A stretch of 7,017 bases of DNA from assembly GCA_011391185.1 (NCBI GenBank), contig JAABRB010000190.1, forward strand, positions 1-7,017. Reading direction: 5' to 3'. Shown piece after piece: positions 1 to 5,542 of this stretch. How positions within the stretch are numbered: the stretch's first letter is position 1; every line of letters starts with the position of its first letter. The stretch comes from Betaproteobacteria bacterium (GTDB lineage: Bacteria; Pseudomonadota; Gammaproteobacteria; Burkholderiales; SG8-39). Both the position numbers and the translations under genes were made by a program. The notes under the pieces were generated by a model that saw nothing but the letters and a program-made list of their open reading frames with translations, made no database searches and was not told the DNA's origin.

Positions 1-80
1 AGGAGGGGATGTTTTTCATTCATCCCCTCCTCTCCGAGGAGGGGATGTTTTTCATTCTCCCCTTACTTTTCAAGGAGGGG
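1..80. repeat. Intergenic palindromic repeat mosaic
   Basis: This non-coding stretch is built from copies of one short arm, AGGAGGGGATG, and its reverse complement. The arm lies at 1-11, the complement CATCCCCTCCT at 21-31, and the arm again at 37-47. The two direct copies keep identity through the following TTTTTCATTC (1-21 and 37-57, a 36-bp period). A shortened relative, AGGAGGGGA, lies at 73-81. The middle complement can therefore pair with either neighbour, giving two mutually exclusive hairpins (1-31 with a 9-nt loop, or 21-47 with a 3-nt loop). On the minus strand CTCCTT (77-72) and AAGGGG (64-59) can form a third, weaker hairpin with one G-U pair. The element may continue past the left edge. 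It resembles in style the REP-like palindromes found between convergent or co-directional genes in proteobacteria; its family is not identified. Confidence 0.8.
21..52 (+). terminator. Probable intrinsic terminator for a gene left of the window
   Basis: CATCCCCTCCTC (21-32) and GAGGAGGGGATG (36-47) form a perfect 12-bp, GC-rich stem around a 3-nt loop, followed directly by five T residues (48-52). That is the classic rho-independent layout when read on the plus strand. On the minus strand the same hairpin is followed by an A-rich stretch, so it would not be a standard terminator for the leftward CoA-transferase gene that ends at 115, although the hairpin could still protect the 3' end of that mRNA. 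The plus-strand gene it would serve lies outside the window, so its existence is inferred. Confidence 0.55.
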
Positions 81-114
81 AAAAATCTCAAACCGCGCCG
101 CTCGACCTCGGAAG

Positions 115-1338
115 CTAGATCACACCACCCGCGGACAGCGTATCGAGTTCGCTGTCGGTCTTTCCCAGCACCGAGGTCAGCACCTCGCGCGTGTGCTGAC
201 CGAGTAGCGGAGGCGGGCGGTCGTACTCGACGGGCGTCTCGGAAAAGCGCATAGGACTGGCGACGGTCGGAACGTCCACGCCTGCGGGATGCGGGATCTC
301 GACCTGCAACCCGCGGTGTATGACCTGCGGGTCCTCGAATACCGTCTTCATGTCGTTGATTGGCCCGCAGGGCACGCCGGCACCTTCGAGCGCCGCGAGC
401 CAGTCGCGACTCGCGCGCTGCCGGATGAGCCCCTGGACGATCGGGATGAGCGCGCTCCGGTTGCGGACCCGGTCGGGATTCGTGCGGAATCGCGCATCGG
501 ACGCGAGCTCCGCCTGTCCGGCCACTTTGCAGAAGCGCGCGAACTGGCTGTCGTTGCCGACGGCGAGGATGATGTGGCCGTCCGCGGTGGGGAACACCTC
601 GTACGGCGAGATGTTGGCGTGGGCGTTGCCCCAGCGCTTCGGAATCTGTCCGGAGCACCAGAAATTCAGGATCTGGTTGGCGTTGAAGGCGACGATCGAG
701 TCGAGCAGCGCCATGTCGATGTACTGGCCCGCGCCGGTGCGCTCGCGATGGTTGAGCGCGGCGGAGATCGCAAGGCTCGCATACATTCCGGTCATCACGT
801 CGGTGACGGCGATGCCGACCTTCTGCGGGCCGCCGCCGGGGAGCTCGTCGCGCTCGCCGGTGATGCTCATCACGCCGCCCATGCCCTGGAAAATGAAGTC
901 GTAGCCGGGGCGCGACGAATACGGACCGCTCTGGCCGAATCCGGTCACCGAGCAATACACGATGCCCGGGTTGATCTTGCGTACATCGTCGTAGGCGAGG
1001 CCGTAGCGCTTCAGATCGCCGAGCTTGTAGTTCTCGATCAGGACGTCGGATTTCGCGGCCAGCTCGCGGCAGAGCGCCTGGCCGGTCGGTTGCGCCAGAT
1101 CGATCGTCACGGATTTCTTGCCGCGGTTCACCGAGAGGAAGTAGGCCGCCTCGGGCGTGTCGTTGCCGTCCTTGTCCTTCAGCCACGGAGGTCCCCATGA
1201 GCGTGTATCGTCCCCGGTTCCCGGGCGCTCGACCTTGATGACCTCGGCGCCGAGATCGGCCAGGTTCTGCGTCGCCCACGGCCCGGCGAGGATCCGGGTG
1301 AGATCGAGGACGCGGATATGCGATAGTGGGCGCGGCAT
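115..1338 (-). CDS. CaiB/BaiF family (class III) CoA-transferase, SUGCT-like
   Basis: This 407-aa cytosolic enzyme should move CoA from a donor thioester, typically succinyl-CoA, to a free carboxylic acid. Length and motifs fit family III. The N-terminal signature RVLDLTRILAGPWAT spans residues 9-23, followed by DLGAEVIKVERPGTGDDTR (28-46). SVNRGKKSVTIDL lies at 69-81 and IENY at 101-104. PGYDF at 144-148 carries the expected nucleophile, Asp147, which forms the aspartyl-CoA anhydride and thioester intermediates. The C-terminal half has GVPCGPINDMKTVFEDPQV (321-339) and RPPPLLGQHT (374-383). From memory these, with RWGNAH at 235-240, resemble mammalian SUGCT (succinyl-CoA:glutarate CoA-transferase), so a dicarboxylate acceptor is possible but not shown. 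The frame is open up to an ATG at 1482, but family homology begins at MPRPL and an AGGAG site sits 5 nt upstream of that start. It is transcribed divergently from the acyl-CoA dehydrogenase at 1503. Confidence 0.93.
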   Translation of the reverse strand: MPRPLSHIRVLDLTRILAGPWATQNLADLGAEVIKVERPGTGDDTRSWGPPWLKDKDGNDTPEAAYFLSVNRGKKSVTIDLAQPTGQALCRELAAKSDVLIENYKLGDLKRYGLAYDDVRKINPGIVYCSVTGFGQSGPYSSRPGYDFIFQGMGGVMSITGERDELPGGGPQKVGIAVTDVMTGMYASLAISAALNHRERTGAGQYIDMALLDSIVAFNANQILNFWCSGQIPKRWGNAHANISPYEVFPTADGHIILAVGNDSQFARFCKVAGQAELASDARFRTNPDRVRNRSALIPIVQGLIRQRASRDWLAALEGAGVPCGPINDMKTVFEDPQVIHRGLQVEIPHPAGVDVPTVASPMRFSETPVEYDRPPPLLGQHTREVLTSVLGKTDSELDTLSAGGVI

Positions 1339-1343
1339 GGGGG

Positions 1344-1348
1344 CTCCT
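1344..1348 (-). promoter_or_regulatory. Ribosome binding site fixing the CoA-transferase start
   Basis: The plus strand reads ctcct here, which is AGGAG on the minus strand, separated by 5 nt from the ATG at 1338-1336. It supports the 407-aa start over the upstream in-frame ATG at 1482, whose extra 48 residues show no family similarity. Confidence 0.75.
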
Positions 1349-1357
1349 GGACGCGCA

Positions 1358-1386
1358 AGGGTAGGGACTGCAAAGCCTCCTGGCAA
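1358..1386 (-). promoter_or_regulatory. Candidate sigma-70 promoter for the CoA-transferase gene
   Basis: On the minus strand TTGCCA (1386-1381, five of six matches to TTGACA) is followed after 17 nt by TACCCT (1363-1358, three of six matches to TATAAT, including the key first A and last T). Transcription would start near 1351, leaving a leader of only about a dozen bases with the AGGAG site almost at its 5' end. The spacing is ideal but the -10 is weak, so this is a by-eye candidate only. Confidence 0.3.
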
Positions 1387-1393
1387 GGGCCGC

Positions 1394-1403
1394 CAACGCG
1401 TTG
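1394..1403. promoter_or_regulatory. Candidate operator palindrome in the divergent region
   Basis: CAACGCGTTG is a perfect 10-bp palindrome just upstream of the candidate CoA-transferase -35 box and about 100 bp upstream of the acyl-CoA dehydrogenase start. A central CG flanked by AA/TT is the style of LacI-type operators, and a site here could control both divergent genes. No regulator gene is in the window. A 10-bp palindrome can occur by chance in GC-rich DNA. I found no convincing sigma-70 or sigma-54 promoter for the rightward gene in the rest of 1339-1502. Confidence 0.25.
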
Positions 1404-1502
1404 CGCCGCCGTCCCGGAATTGCGTGACGCGGATCCTGTTCGGGCCTGGCGGGCAGATGGCAACATCCCGGCTGGCCAACACGTCAAAAGGGAGGAATCG
1501 GT

Positions 1503-2687
1503 ATGAACGGAATGCACATCGTTACCGAGGACCAGCGTGCGATCCTCGATACGGTCCGCCGCTTCGTCAAGGACGAAGTGCGGCCTCGGGCGGCTGCGCT
1601 CGACGCGAATCCGGGTCCGGAGGCGGGCTTCTCGTGGGAGATCGTCGAGAAAGCAAACGAGCTCGGAATCCGCACCATGACCCTGTCGGAGAAGTGGGGC
1701 GGGCTCGGTACCGACCCGGTCACCACCGCGATGGTGATCGAGGAGCTCGGCCGGGGTGACATCGGCGTCTCGGTCATCTTCGCGCAGACGCTCAAGATCG
1801 CGCAGATGATGGAGAAGGCGCTGACGGAGGCGCAACAAGCGCGCACTCTGTCGGCATTCGTCGAGAATCCGCGCGGCATGCTGGCGATCGGCATTACCGA
1901 GCCGGATAACGCCTCCAACTACTTCCTGCCTCATCCGGTGCCGTTTCGCACCACCGCCCAGCGCACCCAGGGCGGCTGGGTGGTGAACGGCATGAAGCAT
2001 TTCATCTCTAACGGCAACCGGGCGAGCCACTATCTGTTGTTCGTGCAGACTGGAAAGGGCAAACCGCTCGCGGAAGGCAGTACGTGCTTCCTCATGGAGC
2101 GGGATCGGCCCGGGTTCACCATCGGCCGCGTGCACGACAAGATGGGCGAGCGCCTCGCCAACAACGCCGAGCTGGTGTTTCAGGATTGCTTTGTTCCGGA
2201 CGAGAATGTCGTGGGGGAGGTCGATGGAGGGTTCAAGGTGCTCGCCCAGTTCATGCCGTACTCGAACGCCTACGCCGCTGCGACGATCCTGGGCGTGGCC
2301 GAATCGCTGTACGACAAGGCGGTCGACTGGGGGAAGACGCGCATCCAGGGGGGCAAGCCGCTGATCGAGCACGACGGCATCCGCGCCCAGATCGCGGAGA
2401 TGCGGATGCTGATCGACGCTTCGCGCGCATACGTCCACCGCGCGTGCTGGCTGGGGGCCAACCCCGAGCACGGCTGGGACAAGACGCTCGGCGCGCTGCC
2501 GAAGGCGATGGCTTCACAGGCCACGTGGAAGATCGCGACCTGGTGCATGGAGATCCACGGTGGACATGGTTACATGAAGGAGTTCGGCGTCGAGAAGCTG
2601 GTGCGCGATGCAGCGGCGTTCCTGCATTCGGACGGCGTCAACCGGACGCTCTTTCTCAAGGCCGCGAATTTCATGTTTCAAGATTGA
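1503..2687 (+). CDS. Acyl-CoA dehydrogenase family protein with Asp at the catalytic-base position
   Basis: This 394-aa cytosolic flavoprotein has the usual length of the acyl-CoA dehydrogenase family, which oxidises acyl-CoA to enoyl-CoA with FAD and passes electrons to ETF. The N-terminal helical domain covers about 5-120. The beta-domain follows with AIGITEP (128-134), VNGMKHFISNG (161-171) and KMGERLANNAELVFQDCFVP (213-232). The C-terminal helical domain contains IHGGHGYMKEFGVEKLVRDA (351-370). The active-site end is unusual: aligned by eye on the RDAKIYQIYEGT segment of medium-chain acyl-CoA dehydrogenase, the catalytic Glu position is Asp377 and the next residues read DGV rather than EGT. 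The alternative helix-G Glu used by isovaleryl-CoA dehydrogenase appears to be Ser254 here. The FAD loop after TEP reads DNASN instead of the common xAGSD. A GGAGG site lies 7 nt upstream of the ATG. The alcohol dehydrogenase gene follows 28 bp later, probably co-transcribed. Family membership is secure; the substrate is unknown. Confidence 0.93.
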   Translation: MNGMHIVTEDQRAILDTVRRFVKDEVRPRAAALDANPGPEAGFSWEIVEKANELGIRTMTLSEKWGGLGTDPVTTAMVIEELGRGDIGVSVIFAQTLKIAQMMEKALTEAQQARTLSAFVENPRGMLAIGITEPDNASNYFLPHPVPFRTTAQRTQGGWVVNGMKHFISNGNRASHYLLFVQTGKGKPLAEGSTCFLMERDRPGFTIGRVHDKMGERLANNAELVFQDCFVPDENVVGEVDGGFKVLAQFMPYSNAYAAATILGVAESLYDKAVDWGKTRIQGGKPLIEHDGIRAQIAEMRMLIDASRAYVHRACWLGANPEHGWDKTLGALPKAMASQATWKIATWCMEIHGGHGYMKEFGVEKLVRDAAAFLHSDGVNRTLFLKAANFMFQD

Positions 2688-2715
2688 CGCGAACGAACTT
2701 CGTGAGGTCGCAGAA

Positions 2716-3747
2716 ATGAAAGCAATGGTACTGAACAAGCCCGGGACGCCTTTCGAGCTGAAAGAGGTTCCAGACCCGGTCGCGAGCGCGGGCGAGGCGG
2801 TCGCGCGCGTCATCACTTGCGGGTCGGGCCTGACGATTCAGCACATCAAGGCCGGGCGGACCCCGGCCACCTTCCCGCGCATCATCGGGCACGAGATCAC
2901 CGGCGAGATCGTGTCCGTCGGCGCCGGTGTCCGGTCCCTCGCAGTGGGCGATGCAGTCACCGCGTACTACTACCTGAACTGCGGCTATTGCCGCATGTGC
3001 CTCGCCGGATTCGAGCCGCTCTGCGAGAACGCCGGAGGCAACGTGGGCAAGGACTGCGACGGGGGATATGCCGAGTACATCAAGCTGCCGGCACACGTCT
3101 TCATCAAGCTTCCCGAGGGACTCGACTACCGTGCGCACCCGGCCGAGGTCGGCGTGGTGACCGACGCGCTCGCGACACCCTACAAGGTGCTGAAGCGGGG
3201 GCGGGTCAAGGCGGGCGAGACCGTCGCCGTATTCGGCGCCGGGGGCGGCCTGGGGATTCACCAGCTGATGATGGCGAAATGGGCGCGCGCCCGCGTCATC
3301 GCCGTGGACACGGCTGCCGACAAGTTCAAGGCATGCCGGGCGGCGGGCGCCGACGAGATCGTCGACGCTTCGGGCGGCAAGGTGGTCGAGGCGCTGCTCG
3401 ACCTCACGCACGGGCGGGGCGTCGATGTGGCGATCGATTACGTTTCGACGACCGCGACGCTCGACGCGGCGGTGAGGGCGCTCGGGGTGCATGGGCGCCT
3501 CGTCACGCTGGGTGGTGCGGGAAAGTCCTTCCAGGTATCGTCGATGGATCTTCTCCTGAAGGAGCAGGAGGTCCTCGGCAGCCGTTACGTCACGCGCACC
3601 GAGATCCTCGAAGCGCTCGACCTCGTCGCGCGCGGCGAAATCATGCCGCTCGTGACCGAGATCCGCCCGCTTGCGGAAGCGGAAGCGCTGCACGATCGCG
3701 TGGAGCGCGGATTGGTGACGGGTCGCGCGGCGCTTCGCATCGCCTGA
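2716..3747 (+). CDS. Zinc-dependent medium-chain alcohol dehydrogenase (MDR family)
   Basis: This 343-aa cytosolic oxidoreductase should interconvert an alcohol and a ketone or aldehyde using a nicotinamide cofactor. The GroES-like catalytic domain (about 1-150) carries Cys35, His59-Glu60 in GHEITGEIV and Asp150 in VVTDALATPY. That set matches the catalytic-zinc ligands of Thermoanaerobacter secondary alcohol dehydrogenase (Cys37, His59, Asp150). Four cysteines at 89, 92, 95 and 103 would bind the structural zinc. The Rossmann domain has GAGGGLG at 174-180, and Asp198 at the end of the second strand (VIAVD) points to NAD(H) rather than NADP(H). The start at 2716 is preferred because MKAMVLNKPG is a typical family N-terminus and a GAGG site lies 8 nt upstream. 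The frame is open further upstream but would overlap the preceding gene. Next to a dehydrogenase of acyl-CoAs, it may oxidise a hydroxyacyl intermediate, but that is inference; the substrate is not readable. Confidence 0.92.
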   Translation: MKAMVLNKPGTPFELKEVPDPVASAGEAVARVITCGSGLTIQHIKAGRTPATFPRIIGHEITGEIVSVGAGVRSLAVGDAVTAYYYLNCGYCRMCLAGFEPLCENAGGNVGKDCDGGYAEYIKLPAHVFIKLPEGLDYRAHPAEVGVVTDALATPYKVLKRGRVKAGETVAVFGAGGGLGIHQLMMAKWARARVIAVDTAADKFKACRAAGADEIVDASGGKVVEALLDLTHGRGVDVAIDYVSTTATLDAAVRALGVHGRLVTLGGAGKSFQVSSMDLLLKEQEVLGSRYVTRTEILEALDLVARGEIMPLVTEIRPLAEAEALHDRVERGLVTGRAALRIA

Positions 3748-3787
3748 CCGCATGGACCGTTCCGAGGATCGCCGGTGGCTCGTCGTC

Positions 3788-3793
3788 TATAAT
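3788..3793 (+). promoter_or_regulatory. Candidate -10 box for etfBA and the downstream dehydrogenase
   Basis: A perfect TATAAT stands out in otherwise GC-rich DNA, 41 bp before the etfB start codon, so transcription would begin near 3800 with a leader of about 35 nt. No good -35 hexamer lies 16-18 bp upstream (with a 17-bp spacer the hexamer is AGGATC), and there is no extended -10 TG. The promoter may therefore need an activator. It would let etfB, etfA and the long dehydrogenase be expressed independently of the two genes upstream. I saw no terminator hairpin in 3748-3787, so read-through is also possible. Confidence 0.5.
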
Positions 3794-3814
3794 TGCATCC
3801 TTAATCGCATCCTT
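3791..3814 (+). repeat. Two-copy 12-bp tandem repeat at the etf promoter
   Basis: AATTGCATCCTT (3791-3802) is followed immediately by AATCGCATCCTT (3803-3814), identical at 11 of 12 positions. The first copy overlaps the last three bases of the TATAAT box, and both lie over the likely transcription start and early leader. This could be a regulator binding site with 12-bp phasing or a chance duplication. Confidence 0.75.
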
Positions 3815-3834
3815 TTGCCGCCCGAGATCGCCCG

Positions 3835-4584
3835 ATGAAAGTCCTTGTCCCCGTAAAGCGCGTCGTCGATTACAACGTCAAGGTCCGCGTCAAGAGCGAC
3901 GGCACCGGCGTCGAGACGGCGAACGTCAAGATGTCGATGAATCCGTTCGACGAAATCGCCGTCGAAGAGGCGGTGCGCCTCAGGGAAGCCGGCACGGCCA
4001 CCGAGGTCGTCGCGATCTCCTGCGGCGTGCAGGCCTGCCAGGAGACGCTGCGCACGGCGCTCGCGATCGGTGCGGATCGCGCGATCCTGGTGCTGACGGA
4101 CGTCGAGCTGCAGCCGCTCGCGGTGGCGAAGCTGCTCAAGGCGCTCGTGGAAAAGGAGCAGCCGAAGCTGGTGATCCTCGGCAAGCAGGCGATTGACGAT
4201 GATGCCAACCAGACGGGGCAGATGCTTGCCGCGCTGGTCGGCTGGGCGCAGGGGACGTTCGCGTCCAAGTTGAAGATCGACGGCGAGAAGGTGCAGGTCA
4301 CGCGCGAGGTGGACGGCGGCCTCGAGACGGTCTCGCTCAGGCTCCCTGCCGTGATCACCGTGGACCTGCGAATGAACGAGCCGCGCTACGTGACGCTGCC
4401 GAACATCATGAAGGCCAAGAAGAAGCAGATGGAGACGCTGAAGCCGGAAGATCTCGGCGTCGACGTCGCGCCGCGACTGGTGACGCTGAAGGTGGAAGAG
4501 CCGCCGAAGCGGCAAGCGGGCGTGAAGGTGGCTGACGCGAAGGCCCTGGTGGAGAAACTCAAGAACGAAGCGAAGGTGATCTGA
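3835..4584 (+). CDS. etfB: Electron transfer flavoprotein, beta subunit
   Basis: This 249-aa protein is the small subunit of the EtfAB heterodimer, the soluble carrier that takes electrons from acyl-CoA dehydrogenases and hands them to ETF:ubiquinone oxidoreductase at the membrane. The length is typical. Residues 36-46 ([11 protein letters not shown]) and 116-132 (GKQAI through QTGQMLA) form the AMP-binding region. The ETF-beta signature runs from VTREVDGG (155-162) through DLRMNEPRY (177-185). [10 protein letters not shown] (188-197) is the recognition loop that docks onto dehydrogenases, with its anchoring leucine at 188. These features mark the canonical housekeeping ETF rather than the bifurcating FixAB type, where I would expect a different sequence. 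The ribosome binding site is weak: only a GAG is seen about 9 nt upstream. The stop codon abuts the etfA start, so the pair should be translationally coupled. Confidence 0.97.
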   Translation: MKVLVPVKRVVDYNVKVRVKSDGTGVETANVKMSMNPFDEIAVEEAVRLREAGTATEVVAISCGVQACQETLRTALAIGADRAILVLTDVELQPLAVAKLLKALVEKEQPKLVILGKQAIDDDANQTGQMLAALVGWAQGTFASKLKIDGEKVQVTREVDGGLETVSLRLPAVITVDLRMNEPRYVTLPNIMKAKKKQMETLKPEDLGVDVAPRLVTLKVEEPPKRQAGVKVADAKALVEKLKNEAKVI

Positions 4585-5517
4585 ATGGCCATTCTCGTCG
4601 TAGCGGAGCACGACAATCAGGTCCTCAAGGGGGCCACCCTCAACACGATTGCCGCGGCCGCGGCGATCGGCGGCGACGTCCATGTGCTGGTCGCCGGAAG
4701 CGGCTGCCAGGCGGTCGCAGATGCGGTGTCCAAGGCGCACGGCGTCGGCAAAGTGTTGCTCGCCGATGCGGCGCACTACAAGGACGAACTGGCCGAGAAC
4801 GTGGCGCCACTGGTATCGGGTCTGGCGAAAGGCTACAGCCATGTGCTGGCGCCGGCCACGACCTTCGGCAAGAACTTCATGCCGCGCGTCGCCGCGCTGC
4901 TCGACGTCGGGCAGATCTCCGAGATCGTCGCGGTGAAAAGCGAGGACACGTTCGTCCGGCCGATCTACGCTGGAAACGCCCTGGCGACGGTGCAGTCGAA
5001 GGATGCGATCAAGGTGATCACCGTGCGCACGACCGGTTTCGATGCGGTTGCCGACACCGGCGGATCCGCGGCGGTCGAGGCTGTTACGGCCGGCGCCGAC
5101 GCGGGCGTATCGAGCCTCGTGGGACGGGAGCTCACCAAGAGCGAGCGTCCCGAGCTGACTGCTGCGCGCATCGTGGTATCGGGCGGGCGCGGCATGGGAT
5201 CCGCAGAGAATTTCAAGCTGCTGGAGCCGCTCGCCGACAAGCTGAACGCCGCGATGGGTGCGTCGCGCGCAGCCGTCGACGCCGGATTCGTGCCGAACGA
5301 CTGGCAGGTCGGCCAGACCGGCAAGATCGTCGCCCCGGAGCTCTACATCGCCGTCGGCATCTCGGGCGCGATCCAGCACCTCGCCGGGATGAAGGACAGC
5401 CGCGTGATCGTGGCCGTGAACAAGGACGAGGAAGCGCCGATTTTCCAGGTCGCCGACTACGGAATCGTGGGCGATCTGTTCAAGGTCGTACCCGAGCTCG
5501 TCACCGCGCTGGGATGA
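4585..5517 (+). CDS. etfA: Electron transfer flavoprotein, alpha subunit
   Basis: This 310-aa large subunit of EtfAB holds the redox-active FAD. The N-terminal domain (about 1-180) pairs with EtfB. The C-terminal FAD domain begins near [13 protein letters not shown] (194-206) and has all the expected contacts: [10 protein letters not shown] (225-234, with Arg228), QVGQTGK (241-247), [11 protein letters not shown] (259-269, with His265 near the flavin) and NKD through [10 protein letters not shown] (279-299). Nothing is missing or displaced relative to the family. The ATG follows the etfB TGA with no gap, and an AAGGTG site inside the end of etfB (4573-4578) lies 6 nt upstream. Electrons from both acyl-CoA dehydrogenases in the window could pass through it. 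Confidence 0.97.
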   Translation: MAILVVAEHDNQVLKGATLNTIAAAAAIGGDVHVLVAGSGCQAVADAVSKAHGVGKVLLADAAHYKDELAENVAPLVSGLAKGYSHVLAPATTFGKNFMPRVAALLDVGQISEIVAVKSEDTFVRPIYAGNALATVQSKDAIKVITVRTTGFDAVADTGGSAAVEAVTAGADAGVSSLVGRELTKSERPELTAARIVVSGGRGMGSAENFKLLEPLADKLNAAMGASRAAVDAGFVPNDWQVGQTGKIVAPELYIAVGISGAIQHLAGMKDSRVIVAVNKDEEAPIFQVADYGIVGDLFKVVPELVTALG

Positions 5518-5542
5518 CCGGTCGACGAGCGTGGAGAGAGTA

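Noticed and set aside
59..77. Possible intrinsic terminator for the leftward CoA-transferase gene
   Set aside because: A 6-bp minus-strand hairpin with a G-U pair can form, but it is followed by an A-rich sequence rather than a U run, so it is not called as a terminator.
9..254. Small open frame beginning in the palindromic repeat (81 codons)
   Set aside because: Its first part is translated repeat (the short MFFI-type peptide appears twice) and the rest lies antisense to the end of the CoA-transferase gene. No convincing gene evidence.
1339..1482. N-terminal extension of the CoA-transferase to the ATG at 1482
   Set aside because: The extra 48 residues have no family similarity, would fill most of the divergent promoter region, and the downstream ATG has an AGGAG site at good spacing.
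2608..2715. Extended start for the alcohol dehydrogenase overlapping the upstream dehydrogenase gene
   Set aside because: The 36 added residues are the shifted-frame reading of the preceding gene's end. The start at 2716 has a ribosome binding site and the typical MDR N-terminus.
2817..4196. 459-codon plus-strand open frame overlapping the alcohol dehydrogenase and etfB
   Set aside because: The product is arginine- and glycine-rich low-complexity sequence in an alternate frame of two clear genes, with no motifs of its own.
3787..5379. Long antisense open frame (530 codons, minus strand) across etfB and etfA, and similar long antisense frames at 20-1396, 1179-2471, 2671-3753 and 5501-6970
   Set aside because: They lie opposite well-recognised genes, and their translations are rich in Arg, Ala, His and Asp without any family motif. 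Long shadow frames are expected in GC-rich coding DNA.
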